64,000 nucleotides of DNA, taken from Datnioides undecimradiatus (Eukaryota; Chordata; Actinopteri; Lobotiformes; Datnioididae). Location of the stretch: contig WARS01000025.1 of NCBI GenBank assembly GCA_008933995.1, positions 3,455,477-3,519,476 of the forward strand, written 5' to 3'. The notes below the pieces were generated by a model. It was not told the origin of the DNA. It ran no database searches and worked only from the letters and a program-made list of their open reading frames with translations. Numbering within the stretch: position 1 is the first letter of the stretch; the number at the start of each line of letters is the position of its first letter. Made by a program: the position numbers and the translations under genes. This document shows positions 38,468 to 50,551 of the stretch, piece by piece.

Positions 38468-41400
38468 ACCTGAATGGTGATGGAAGATTAAACTAGTTTT
38501 CGCTGTTAGGTCAAAATTGTTTTTTATAAATATAACTCACCAGAATGGCATTCTTTCACCTTTGGCCATTGTATTTTTGAGCAAATATCAAAACCAATGC
38601 CATTTCCTCACAACAATCCTTTTGACCTCAACTTGCCTGTTTTCTTCAGGGCAACTTTCCATTCACTCTCCCCTCTGGGCCAAAATAGACTCCTCGTGTC
38701 CATCTTTGCTGCCAGCGCTTTGTGTGTTGTGTGCAGGTTAAGTGTTTTTCTCAGTAGTTTTCAGGCGAGTTGAAAAGTGCTTTTGCACTTGGCTCTCCCA
38801 GGGATAGTTGCCATTTCGGTCTTGCTGAGTCATTCACTGAACCATGAGCGTCCTTCGGTGGCTGAAAAAAAGTCTATATCATCACCATCAACTCCGATTA
38901 GAAAAGACGTAATGTTTGTGTGTGTGTGTCTGTCAGCGTTTATGGAGGTGAGAAAAGATGGGCCTCGCCCTCATTTAATCATTTTGGCTGCCATGCTTCT
39001 CAGACTTCTTCTCTAATTCACTACTTTAAAAGTTAGATGTGACTCTTCCAAAGGCAGAAAATGTGAATCTAGCCCAGATAAACCTGTTACGTCACATGAG
39101 TTTATCACTGGCAGATGTATTTTTTTCTTTTTTTCTCTCTGGATCTGAGTTAAGGCAGCTATAGTGTACTCTAGATAGCACCTTTAATTAGGTCCAAAGC
39201 CTCCATCTCCTTCTTCATCCTTTGACCCGCAGTCTTTTAGCCTATGCTGAAAATGAGAAGTAACTCAGAGAAAGAGGTGTTAGGCATAAGCTACAGTCTT
39301 CTAACCGAGGGTCACCTTGCTACTCTGATGCTCTTCTTTCAAAGAGAAAATGTACACTGTGGTTTTCTTGGAGTTTTCACGCTTTTATTTCGAGCCCAAG
39401 CCAGAATTTGATCTTTTCACCACCTCACTCATGTGGACTCGTGTGCACTCTCACTTTATGTTTCATTAAGTGTTGGTTCCTGTATGCGACTCTACCAGCT
39501 TTGTTTTTTTTCCCCCCACTTCCTGGCTTGCTTTAATAAAGCAGTCCCCTTCCCCTTGTTTCTGTAAATGTCACCTGTGGGAGGCCACTTAATGCTCGGC
39601 TTATTAATCAGACTCGTTTTATAAGGAGGAGATGAACACTTAAGCATTGAGCAGTGTACAATCAGACCAGATAAAGTATGTCTGCACCTGCCTATCTGAC
39701 TGGAGAATAGTGTGTGCGCGTGTTTGTGTGTCTGAACCAAGCAATTGGCGCCCGTTATTAAGAAATTAGACGTTTAAAGGGGCCATACACCCACACACAT
39801 ACACACCATGGGACCAGGCATGAACAGTGCCGTCACCTGCCTCTCTGTCTGTATTGACTGACATTGTACAGTCTGCACAAAAGGAGTAATTTGGGCCTGG
39901 TAGCTTCCCATTGTGACATTGAGGCATCTTTGGCCCTCTGTGGTCTTTAATGGCTCAGTGTGGCATGTGAGTGAGTTGAACCTCCCACAGCCCTTCTCCA
40001 TTCACAGGATAGTAAAAGAAAAAAAAGTGAAAAATTGCAACAGTTAGCCGCCATTAAAAAGCGAATGGGAAATGTTCTCTATGTTCCTCAGAGGAGGTTT
40101 ACACATAACATAATTTTAAATGGCAATAACAAGCTGTTTTACAACTTTAGATGCTTAATACTTTAAAATGATTGTTAGTGGCAGAGACACGCTTTCTCTT
40201 TTTTCTGAACCATTAATAAAGAGGAGATGGTTGTTAAAGTATAAACTCGATAGCGTATAACATTAAGAGAGGGGCCACCATATTAAGCAGCATGTAATTG
40301 TCTGCTGTTGCTTTTCTTTGCCACCCATTTACTGAATTATTTATAAAGATGTGTCCAGATAGTATTTACCATTTGGATGACAGTGGAGACCACCTGTTAT
40401 ATAAAATTAATACTTTAGTGGCAAATCTTGCAAAGTAAAAAGATCTGGTCCACTGAAAATTCTGAAGCTGTTGTGAATGGGAATGAACCAGCAGTGGGCG
40501 GGTTTGTACCCCTGCTGCTATGATTTCCTTGCCTTAGGCAACGCGCCAGGGAAGGTGTGTGTCTTTGAAACCAAGTTTTCATGGAGTGGGGGATTTTTGC
40601 AGCGCTGGATAGACCCATCACACACAACGCAGCCCAGCTAAACTAGAATTTATTCTAATAATAATGCTTTGCCTCAGCATTACAGAGCTCACTACATGAT
40701 TGATTTTTTTAACCATACTTCTGGACTTAAGTTGACACAAATACCCCAAATGCTCCCAAATTGGCAGAAAGAGAAATCTGTGTTGAGAATTCCAGCAAGA
40801 AACACTAAAGTAGTGATAGCTGAAGGGTTTCTGTGGCAGGTTTCGGATCAAATCATAGAGGCAGCATCTATCTTTGCACGTGGGTGCTTCGTATCTGCAC
40901 TGTGTTAACAGAATACACCTTGACTACATTACTCTCACAGAAAAGACTAATGAGAGAGATAGTCTTGGGTAGAATTAGAGAGAGATAAAGAGATGGAGGG
41001 TGGCGAGCACGCTGTAGGGAGATGGAGGAGTAGGCCAGCAGCGGCGGTAAGGTGGTGATTTGTCTTTGAGGCTCTGTGGTGTTGGTGTTGGCAGCGTCAG
41101 CTAAACAAGGCCATCTCATTTCCTGTTGTCTGCAGGAAGCAGCTGTCTGCTACTGCTACTGCCGCTGCTGCTACTCAGAGCCCCTGGTCATCAATCTCCC
41201 CCGTTTTAATTGGTCTGCACCACACTGCGACGGGCCAGCAGACACACAGACACACATACGCGCACACACTGACAGAAATAGGTGCAGAGGCATAAGTGTG
41301 CATGCAAGCAATCCGTGTGTGGATTCACGCACTCATGCACACACAGACTGAACATCTGGAGCATGTATACAGATATACACTTGCTTACCTCTGTGACACA

Positions 41401-41584
41401 TGCAGATAACCACTAATGAACATCACACACATTTTCCATTTTGCGTCTCCCTGGCTGTAGCATTACAGTGCATGCTTAAAGTACACGTTCACTACATGAT
41501 CACTAGAACTGGCAGATATAAAGAAGAGATATAAATAAAGAGAGTGTGTGTAAAAGATGGACAACACATCTCCAACCTTCCCCC

Positions 41585-42036
41585 ACCAAAATTAGACCTG
41601 AACATCCTGGATACGGGCGCTTCCGTCTTGCCTGGTGATGTTATTTGGTGCAAATGTAGCGCAGTCGTGAAGCTGAAGTATTAAGTTCCCGCTCATACAC
41701 CCGCCCGACTCTGTTGCAAGCACACACGAGCTGTCAGCCGTGATGCCACGCCCCTTTTCATGGCATTAAACGACTAATTAAGATCAGACTAATCAGAAAA
41801 ACGAATATACATCAACGTGATGAGATCTACATAATATGACAGAAATCATCTTTGGAAAAAAAATGTTTGACGTGTACTATGATAGTTTTAATTTCACCCA
41901 TGTCCCTTCCACCCACATGAGGTGGGCGGGGTTTATGACCTGTATTGATCCGGTCACCAGGGGGCGATTGATATGTTTCGACTTCACTTTTAAGAGCAGT
42001 CTCGTCATCCACCTACTTTCACAGTGTGTGGTTTAA
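41585..42036 (+). repeat. Teleost interspersed repeat, relatively intact copy
   Basis: A long ordered series of recognisable words: GCGCTTCCGTCTTGCCTGGT, GTGCAAATGTAGCGCAGTCG, ACACCCGCCCGACTCTGTTG, AGCCGTGATGCCACGCCCCT, TTCATGGCATTAAACGACTA, GATCTACATAATATGACAGA, GTTTGACGTGTACT, GGGCGGGGTTTATGACCTGT, CCAGGGGGCGATTGATATGT and TTCGACTTCACTTTTAAGAG. I recognise the series as a dispersed percomorph repeat about 450-500 bp long. It keeps many CpG dinucleotides, so this copy seems younger than the other repeats here. No coding capacity. Class unknown to me. Confidence 0.65.
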
Positions 42037-43309
42037 ATCTTAATACTACTGGTTCTGTCATAAAAAGTATTTTACATTCTGTTTTATGTAATGTTGAGCA
42101 GCTCACTTGCATTTTTGAATCTGAACAAGTTGTACTCTGAGCCAAAGAGCTGAAACACATATCATTTTCTCACGACTTCTCAGACAGTTTGAACTAAAAC
42201 ACTGCGAGGCCATGATGTCAGCAAGCAGTGGGATTTTTCCTGATTGTCAGATGTAAAGCCTTACATTTATGTATAGCTGTAGTTGTAATAGGCATTTTCT
42301 TTCCACAGCAGATATTTTGACTTTTAACACACTAGGAAAGGAGTGTTTAATAACATTAACGACGGCTCCCGGGAAGCCATCACACTTTTCTAGACGGTGA
42401 GCCAGCATGCACAATACAGCGACGCTGAATGCAGCTAAATAGCTCTCAACCATAATTATTTGTATTGTTTACACTTTGGATTTTCCTACTGTGACATGTC
42501 AAAATGTCTTCTGTGAGCCGAGCCTTATTCAAAAGCAAGCGTTTACTGAACCAGTTTTGTTGGTCGATAATTCATTGATTCATCCCCATCCAAAGAAGAC
42601 TTACATTATGGCGTCATCCTAGTCTCAATACTAAGGAGGGAAGGCAGTTACAGAATATATAATTCCAGATATTTAGGCAGTGTTTCAAAACAACTGTGAT
42701 GGCCAAACACATTCTTACAAAGTCTTAGTTTTTTAGTTGACTTTCCTCAATAAGTTGAGACCAGGGAGGATCTATATAGTCCAACAACAAATTAGAAATA
42801 GTTTGACAAAACTCATTTTGGATCAATGTGGAAATCACAAGTTAAACTCGGCTCATGCTTGTATACTTGTTTTCTGTCTAAGTATCTTGTGACTTAATAT
42901 AAAAGCACTTTTATAAGAGTTCTCTCACATAAAGATGTTGGCGTGCAGACTTTTTTTTTAATCTAATTGGGGAGTTTTACTGAAAAAAAAAACAAAAAAC
43001 AAACAAAAAAAAACCCCAAGAGAAGCCTTTGGGAAGCTTTTCACTAATGATCTAAAAATACATCTGCAAAAGCTGATTGTTCTTTTTTCTTTATGCATGG
43101 CGGGGTCAAGTTGAAATAATGAGGAACAAATAACTGATGGATTATCTCACAGTGACAGTTCATTCTGGATATCATCCATTGTGGTCCACACCGAGTCTCT
43201 TTTGGGTTACTGCAGGATGAACCTCTGTTTTATATCCTATTAGCCTCGCTCTCCCAAGGAAAGGTCCTGATTATGAAGCCCATTTATACCTGCTGCTGTA
43301 AGCACGTGG

Positions 43310-43310
<1 letters not shown>

Positions 43311-43357
<47 letters not shown>
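43311..43357. repeat. (CA)n microsatellite
   Basis: 47 bp, about 23 CA units. Confidence 0.96.
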
Positions 43358-43359
<2 letters not shown>

Positions 43360-44144
43360 GTTCAAATAATTTACATAATGCATTTTTGCACCTTTTCCAT
43401 CACACTCCTCTCTTTCTCTCTTTTGTTCTCTTAAACAAACACACACTCAGCCTCCCCCCCTTCACTCCTGTGCACACGCACACACACACATGCACAGAGA
43501 CACACAGCGCATGCGTGCATGCTCTCACACATGTGCTAACACACTGAAAAGCCTTCAGCGTATGTGATGCAGCATCAGGGGCAAGGGCAGGGTATAAACA
43601 GCAGGGAGTCTGGCACAGGCGTAGGCGGTGTGTGGGAAGACCATATGCATTTCACCAAGCACTGATGAAAACACACGCTTGTACACTTAATCACACACAG
43701 TATTGTCACATAAGAAAAAAAAAAAAAACCTTTGTCTTTCCCTTTTTTATACACGAGCATACAGCAAATCCTGTGCAGGTTTCAGATGGTACACACCAAC
43801 TGGAATCACAATTCTGCCTCAAAATCATTTGTGATTAAAAAGAAAAACTTCAGTCAACTGGTCTTGGTGGTGGATATAGCTGACACAGTGCCATCCAGTG
43901 GTGCCTGTGGTAATTGCTTCTAGTCTTAGAGCATTGACCTGAAGAGTTTGTCTATATATATTTTTAACCGATGCAGTTTTTGGATAAAAAGGGGTTCTGG
44001 ATCGAGCGAAGTGGTCATACAGAATGTAATTTCTCCTCATCCATCTTTTTCAGTTTTCTCAATCTTTAACGCCGTCCTACAGCCACGTGCTTTGAAACCT
44101 TTCCGGTAGGTCTTTATATTCTCGGTTGTGACTTCATTAATTTA

Positions 44145-44335
44145 ACACCACTGTAGAAATAAGTACGTGGTGTGTATTGGAGTGCGTAATAATCCCAGAG
44201 AATCAATATTGAATGTGCAGTTGGATAACAATTAAAAGCTGCCATTGTAGCATTTATTGTCCGATCCACTGGAATGAAAGCTAATGTTGGTTGTGCCATA
44301 AAACCCATAAAGTGTCACCATCCATTAAAATCCCT
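44145..44335. promoter_or_regulatory. Candidate conserved non-coding element
   Basis: Contains AATCAATATTGAATGTG, GATAACAATTAAAAGC, CATTGTAGCATTTATTGTCC and GCCATAAAACCCATAAAG (HOX/CDX-like ATAAA cores). Balanced and repeat-free. Texture-based call. Confidence 0.28.
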
Positions 44336-44531
44336 TTATGAGTTTGAAACCTTCCTGAAGTGACTGGGTAGTACCGCAAGAAAGAATAATTGCATATACA
44401 TAAGTGCTTTCAAGTGTCAGTGGAAGTGGTGTATTGATGTATTGGCATGTGGCTGTGGGTTTGTGTGTGCGCGCGTGCGTATGTGTTAGCGTGACAGACT
44501 TACCTATTTTGTATGTGCCGCGGACACAGGT

Positions 44532-44532
<1 letters not shown>

Positions 44533-44573
<41 letters not shown>
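44533..44573. repeat. (CA)n microsatellite
   Basis: About 20 CA units followed at once by a CT-rich run (44575-44612). Confidence 0.96.
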
Positions 44574-44576
<3 letters not shown>

Positions 44577-45899
44577 CAGTCTCTCTCTGTCTCTCTGCCT
44601 CCTCCTCTCTCAGCTGGCAGAGATTCAGTGTGTCCTGTCCTTGGTGTGTGACAGGTCTTTACAGAACAAGCCTTCCTCTCTGGGCAGCGAAATCAGAATT
44701 CACCATAGCTGATAGGTTCGTGCCTGGGGGGAATTCTGGGAGATTTAAAAATGCTGACTCTCTAATCGATCTTAGCACACTCTTATTCTGCCGTCTTTCT
44801 TAAATCTTTGTCTTTATCCCATTCCTCTTTCGGCATCATTACGCCGCTGCTGCAGATAGAGATGGATGATGGGATCCCAACCCTTCCCATTTAAAGAAGC
44901 GTTTGTTACCTTAGTTTAGTTCCCAGTGGGAAATGAATTCAAAGCTGCTGCTGTAAAACATTTTTGTCCCTGTCTGTTCTCATTTGTTTTAGCTATCTTA
45001 AAAAGAATCAAACCTTTGGTTTCACTGAATAACAAAAGAGCCATTACAATGCAATAGGTTCGCTCATTAGCCAAACCCCTGTTGGTATAAATACATTATG
45101 CCATCAAGGAATATTATTTCTTGACACACATACACATAGGGCATGGCATCTACAGTTATCAAGCTCCAGACCCAAGGCTCTGACATCTGTTTTCTAATGA
45201 CACATAATTACACGCTGTCAAGTGCAATCATTGGCGGTTGCTGCTAAGAAACTGGGTTTGAGGTGCTACTGGTGCAGCTATGTTGGTTCCAGTGGAGACG
45301 ACGCACCCTGAGGGGAGCACAGAGATGCTATGGCGAACTGTGTGTGTAAGTCTGCTTTTGCATATGCATTTCGGAGTGTGTGTGAGAACAGTTCTTGGCA
45401 CCTGTGAGAGTAGCAGTGAGTGGACGGACATGTGAAGGTAAAGTCTGGAGTGTTCTAGATGGACATATTGATTGATCCTGTATTTTGTCTGTGCCCTGTC
45501 AATGCAGTTGTTGTGCCTCTTGAAATAAAAACCTTCTTGGATCAGTTTCTAAAAGCTAACCATGGCAACAGGAGGAATATTCACAGCAGGATGCTTTCAT
45601 AAATTTGACTCCGTGTGATAATTAGTCAAATAAATCATTAAAGCATTTCTCAATCCATACTGTAACTTACATTTACTGCATTAAATTTAACTTGACAACA
45701 TCGGCAGCAATCATTACTGAACTCAATAAATCAATTAGCAACATAGTCTCTTCTTGTGATCGACACCTGCTATTACAACCTTTGCTGCGTCTGTGTGTAA
45801 ATGTCTGCCACAGTATTTTTAGGCCAATTGGAAATAGTGTGTGTCTGTGAGGGTAGATAAGCAGATTATTTAAGGTTATTAAGATTTCACACACTGGGG

Positions 45900-46085
45900 T
45901 GAGTCTACGCTGTGTAGTTGCCGCTGTGCCTCTGCAGCGCCTCCACCGCCGTCTCCTTAGCGACTTGGCTGACGCCTCTGCCACGCACAGCTGCCATATG
46001 GTTGACTGGTGTGTTTTGTTGTCGCCTGGCAATGAAACTGACATTGTTAATGTCACATCGGGTCCGGTTAAAACAGCCTCATAAG
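45900..46085. promoter_or_regulatory. Candidate element with two X-box-like sites
   Basis: GTCGCCTGGCAAT (46021-46033) fits the RFX X-box GTNRCC-N-RGYAAC at all but its last base. GTCTCCTTAGCGAC (45951-45964) fits with two mismatches. The region is unusually GC-rich and CpG-containing for this intron. Open frames on both strands here are probably due to that composition. Confidence 0.25.
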
Positions 46086-47725
46086 CTGAAGCGGACCCAA
46101 TTACTGGATTCTTGTGGTTTTGAAAGGATTGAAAGCATCTTTTGAATGAGTGAGGGTTTTTTTTTTTTCTTCCAAGTAACTGAAGCCTATTTAAGGAAGC
46201 ACGCATGCAATTTGGAATTTTCTTCCATTAGATTGGCTTTTACGTTGCAGGGTATGCAAGTGAAGTGAGTAAGACCTTTAGCTTGTACCGCAGAGGCACA
46301 TTTTTCCCAGTAACAATAACAGTGCTTGAAGGATGTTACCTGCTTTCATACATTGACCTTTAAAACATGTTTGAAATATGCTTTGACTATTTAATGTTGG
46401 GAGACTTCAGACTCGTTCAACAAGGAAAAAAAAACTTTTTGCACCCCTGATATTGAGGGAACTCTAGCCAGACAAGCTGAGAAGCCAGGGCTTTTTTCCC
46501 CCTGATGTTTCTTGCAGTAGCTCATGATGAACTGGTGAAACGATGTCAATTTAGACCAATGTAAAGTCAAGCTCAGTTGTAGCCTTGAGACATCAAATGA
46601 GGCTAGCTGTCATTCTTCAGTGAGAGGGTCAGGCTGCCTCACCATGTTTTTGTGTAGGAGGTTTGGCTCCGAGTGCGAGTTTCTGCAACTGGCCTTGTAC
46701 TGCCTGCAAAGACAGCGCTCTTCTGAGTTTTGGTTGCTGATGGCTTTTGAATGTCTGTGTGTTTGTGTGCTAACTCGTTCAATGTCATTTGTTCTCACCT
46801 CCGTCATCTTCAGCAGGAGCTGTTACTCTCTTTGCTGTGTGTCACGCCGTCAGCGAGGTAGAGGTTTGGAGGATGTGGTCGTAATGATAATGAGCCGAGG
46901 CAGATTTTCTTTCAGGATCCATTTGGAAATCTTTAAGCCCCGCTGTGCTTTGCCCCATGTTATTAATCCATTTGCATTTTAACCAGCCTCACGACTCTAT
47001 ATTCCAAACGATTTCCCTGAATCGTCTCACAAAACATTCTGTTTTGCATGTTGTCCTTCTCGCTAAACTTACACTCTTAAAATGTAAATTTACTGACACG
47101 AGCTCTTGGGGTTTGCAGCGTTGGACCCAACAGTGCTTTTAGCCCAGTTACCTCGGCTAAACTTCCTTGCAACACCCCTGGGCTCCGTATCCTCGTGAAG
47201 GGGCCTGCGGCTCGGCTCCAGATGGCCGTCTGGATAGACAAAGCCGTTTTACTGCCTCGTCCCTGCTACATTACTCAAACGTTATCACCCCTGCCTACAA
47301 AAATCCATCTGTTCTCGCACGCTAACTTGAAGATCCATCATCTTGACACTTGTATTGAAACAATGACAATAATGACAGCACGAGATGGATTTCAGAACAA
47401 CACGTTGCACGTTTAAACTGGCAACTTTTGTCCCGAGATCGATTCTTGGAAATGAAGTTGTCAGCAGAAATTGTATTTTTTATTTTTTTTTGGTAAAGGA
47501 GGAGTGTTTAAGTTGTGCTACTACATATTTATACAGAGAGGCTGTATAGCTGGCTCCCATTGTTTTGCAAGCTTGACGGTTTTAATGAGGCCACAGAAGA
47601 GTTTCTCCTACTTAACTTTCTGTTGTGGTGGAGTGTCAGTGGGGATCAATGAAGGATTTAGAATAGGTTTAGGTTCCTCGCTCATTCTGCCTCTCTCTTG
47701 CTCCCCCTGACACACCACGATGCAT

Positions 47726-47727
<2 letters not shown>

Positions 47728-47759
<32 letters not shown>
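47728..47759. repeat. (CA)n microsatellite
   Basis: About 16 AC units ending in CGG. Confidence 0.95.
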
Positions 47760-47761
<2 letters not shown>

Positions 47762-48639
47762 CCCAGCTCTTGCTGACTAATTGGGTATAGATGCTGAGTA
47801 GTGTGATCTTACAGCTTGTGTGCCTTGTGTGTTTATTTGGGACTAAGCATGCAAGTGTTTGCATGTGTACTTTCATGCATGCTTAACTCGAGCTAATCAA
47901 TCATCCACCTCCACTGATCTATAGTTCCTCCATAGACTGTGGACCTGTAGTTGTCAGCAGTGCTGCAGCCTCCTGCTTCTGACTCCCACTGCACATTTAG
48001 CCCAGGCGCTGTTTCCAAGCGCCGGAGTCTTCCTCCTGCTTTTTTACAAATGGCTTTGTCCATCCAAATCACCATCTAGAGTCATCTTTGTAGCCATGCT
48101 TCTGATTTATTTTCAGTTTCTGTCCTCGGTTTTTCACACTGTTCTCACATAAAACAGTTTCCTTTGCACTCTCTCTGTCTCTTGCTTTTCTATAAGTTTA
48201 GGCCATATATATTACAGGTCCTGTAGGTCAAAGAATTCTTTTGTGAGGAGTTTGATTTATTTGTGCATTTATATGTGCTGAGCGCTTGAGAAGGCACTCG
48301 CTCTTGCATGGTTTGCCCTGTGGTGTGTGAGACGAGGCCAGTGACCAATGATTCTCTGACAAACGAGGTGTGTATGTGCCTCTACCAACCCATACATTAC
48401 TGTCTGACCCTATCTGACCAACCAGACTACAGCTTTCGGGGGGAATTCAGAGAGCATGGATACTATAGCCCTGTTTGTTTTGTATCATTAACACTATAAA
48501 TAGCTTCTGTATTTCCAATTATTTTGCCATGTACATTAAGAAAGTGTTCATTTTGACTTTTTTTTCTTTACGTAAAGCTTTTGCTGTGCACTTTCACTCC
48601 TGTAGCTCACACTTACATCTGAGGGTTGTCTTGTATAAC

Positions 48640-48765
48640 AAAAGTCTTGCTCTATTACCACTGAGCAGCTCCAGTGGAGCACTTTTAGGTTAACTACCTC
48701 GCTCAAAGGCACCTTGAGAGTCACAAAGCTTTTCCAAAATGAGTTCCCACAGCAGGTCGTACCCT
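48640..48765. repeat. Possible decayed teleost repeat
   Basis: The words TAGGTTAACTACCTCGCTCA and AAAGGCACCTTGAGAGTC resemble a common fish repeat containing a 'gttaagtgccttgctcaa' and 'ggcacct' series. Only this part is recognisable, and it lies about 200 bp upstream of the fourth exon in the window. Confidence 0.35.
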
Positions 48766-48950
48766 CCCAGTCGATGTTAGACCCATCGATGCAAAGCTAC
48801 TGTGTCGCTGGTCACAAACCTGTGTCTCATTGCTCCTGTAATCACCTTTCAAACATTTTGGTGGTGAATTAACCTCCATCTACAGGCAGTGTTATGATGC
48901 GGTTTGTCATAACTGCTCTAATGTCTGTTTATCTTGACTGTTCTGCCCAG

Positions 48951-49053
48951 GTTCATTCAGGAGATAGAGATGAACATGGGTCCAGGCCAGGCCAAGCAGT
49001 GCCAGCTCCGAGCCTTCCTCACTTACTACATTAACGACCTCTTCCTCCACCAG
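48951..49053 (+). CDS. exoc4: EXOC4 coding exon (fourth in window)
   Basis: This 103-nt exon completes an Arg codon and adds 34 codons, ending in phase 0. The peptide is [18 protein letters not shown] followed by [29 protein letters not shown] and YI are the EXOC4-matching anchors. The MNMGPGQ stretch and the C-terminal half diverge more from mammals than the other exons do, with no length change. It is probably an amphipathic helical part of the rod. The donor CAG|GTTGGT departs from GTRAGT at +3 and +4. The open frame reads on into the intron to 49176, which is just run-through. Confidence 0.93.
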
Positions 49054-49893
49054 GTTGGTGAAATAACAAACTGCTGCTTTTCTTACAGTCTGACAGAATG
49101 CTACACCAGCACTCAAAGTAATGCTTTACTGACACTGGAGCTTTCCCAGAAACAGTATATGCTTATTACCTCATAGCTGGAACCTTTCCTACTGTATTAG
49201 ATATAAAAAAACTCTCCTGATGCAATCGTGGGGCTCGTAGTCTTGAGAGTCATTTGGCTTAAATATGGTACTGTACCCCTGCAGGATTTCTCAGAGCACA
49301 ATGGCAAAGCGCTGGGAATCATTGTAAAATGTAATCCTCTGAACATTATATCTTAAAAAAGACTGTTCTTACCCGATTATAATTACATTTCCAAGATAAT
49401 GGTTCTTCATAGGTGATTAGTTACATGGCAGATGTTACATACAGAACCCCATGTGTTGGTACATATATAAACACAGGATTATAGGTGATGTAAACCCCCT
49501 CTGCGTCTTTTCATAAGCAGCTTGTTTGGTAGCTGCTTTCAGTTTTCAAACAAACTTAGATTTTGATTCTGCATTATTCAACTGTTTGGCCCTCAGGCTT
49601 TATCAAGACATTTTAGCTGTTAAGTTGCTTAAACATTGTGTTTTATTCAGACAGCCATCTGGGACTGAGCAGTGTTTTCATATGAAATATTAGAAACTGT
49701 TTTTTTTTTTTTTACACTGGTAAGAAAATCATCTTCACCTTCGGGAAATGTCAAATCAAAACAAAAAATTACATTGAAAAGGAACAAACTGCAGGCTGAT
49801 TTCTAGACACAAAGCTGGAGTTGTTCATTACTAAACCTTTATCCCATTTAAATGTGACCTCTACAATGTCAACCTTTGTCACCGGCCCATTAG
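49054..49893 (+). other. exoc4: EXOC4 intron, 840 bp
   Basis: Bounded by GTTGGT and an acceptor CCATTAG, so the last bases are TAG rather than CAG. It contains a poly-T run near 49701-49713. No other feature is evident. Confidence 0.92.
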
Positions 49894-50010
49894 GTGCGCA
49901 CAGAGATCAATAAGGAAATCGAGGCAGTGAGTAAGGCAGCTGACCCCTTGAAGATCCTTGCCAGCGCTGACACCATGAAGGTTCTGGGTGTCCAGAGACC
50001 CCTGCTGCAG
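49894..50010 (+). CDS. exoc4: EXOC4 coding exon (fifth in window)
   Basis: This 117-nt exon is exactly 39 codons, in phase 0 at both ends. The peptide is [18 protein letters not shown] then [18 protein letters not shown] and LLQ. The block [23 protein letters not shown] is nearly identical to vertebrate EXOC4. It is predicted helical with a short turn. The acceptor is CCATTAG and the donor a good GTGAGG. Because the exon is symmetric (0-0), skipping would remove 39 residues without a frameshift, but no splice signal here suggests that happens. Confidence 0.95.
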
Positions 50011-50329
50011 GTGAGGAACATCCAGCGCATCATTCCACAAGTTTTGTCATTAGTTGCTCACATGCTTTGACAAGTGTCCTTTATTTAAATGCAGCTGTTC
50101 ATACCGTGAACCGCTGGATGTGAATATACTTTGACTTTTGATGGCACCTGTTCAGACAGACGCATGCACACTGTCCACATGTGAGCAGTGAGAGGCGAAG
50201 AAAAAACCCGCACTACCTGCTTGTTTGGCACAGTTTCCCCTTTTGTGCCTCTGTTCAGTGGAGGAGGGCTCTGTTGAGTACACTCACCTTGCAGTTCTCT
50301 ATGATCTCAGCTGGTTCAGGGGCAGGAAG

Positions 50330-50331
<2 letters not shown>

Positions 50332-50361
<30 letters not shown>
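50332..50361. repeat. (CA)n microsatellite
   Basis: About 15 AC units. Confidence 0.95.
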
Positions 50362-50368
<7 letters not shown>

Positions 50369-50510
50369 CTCCTGCAAGGGCAGCCACACTTTCACCATGT
50401 CTGTTTTGCTCTCAGATCATTATGCCCACCCTCCCACCTATCACTCAAGATCATAATTACGGTTGAAATAGCGCTTGATCCTTGATTTTGTAGCCGTTGT
50501 GAACCAGCGG

Positions 50511-50511
<1 letters not shown>

Positions 50512-50545
<34 letters not shown>
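50512..50545. repeat. (CA)n microsatellite
   Basis: About 17 CA units, then imperfect CAAACACAAACACA. It is the second CA tract within 200 bp. Confidence 0.95.

Positions 50546-50551
<6 letters not shown>

Larger units (their letters stand above)
21615..48950 (+). other. exoc4: EXOC4 intron, 27.3 kb
   Basis: Bounded by GTACAG and a TTCTGCCCAG acceptor. It is the largest complete intron here. It holds the LINE fragment (24725-24875), teleost repeats (26540-26985, 34534-34755, 41585-42036, perhaps 48640-48765), and CA/GT repeats (28800-28871, 31468-31529, 38424-38462, 43311-43357, 44533-44573, 47728-47759). It also holds a TCCCCTCTCC tandem array (31591-31646), paired pyrimidine/purine blocks near 27.8 and 37.7 kb, and several conserved-element-like stretches. 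The longest open frames (45673-46206 and 31857-32309, both minus strand) have no recognisable protein features. A nested non-coding RNA cannot be excluded by eye. Confidence 0.88.

Noticed and set aside
45673..46206. 177-codon minus-strand open frame, the longest in the window
   Set aside because: No recognisable domain or codon pattern. It crosses GC-rich and A-rich texture changes without splice-compatible ends. Length is plausible by chance in 64 kb. A protein search and RNA-seq would settle it.
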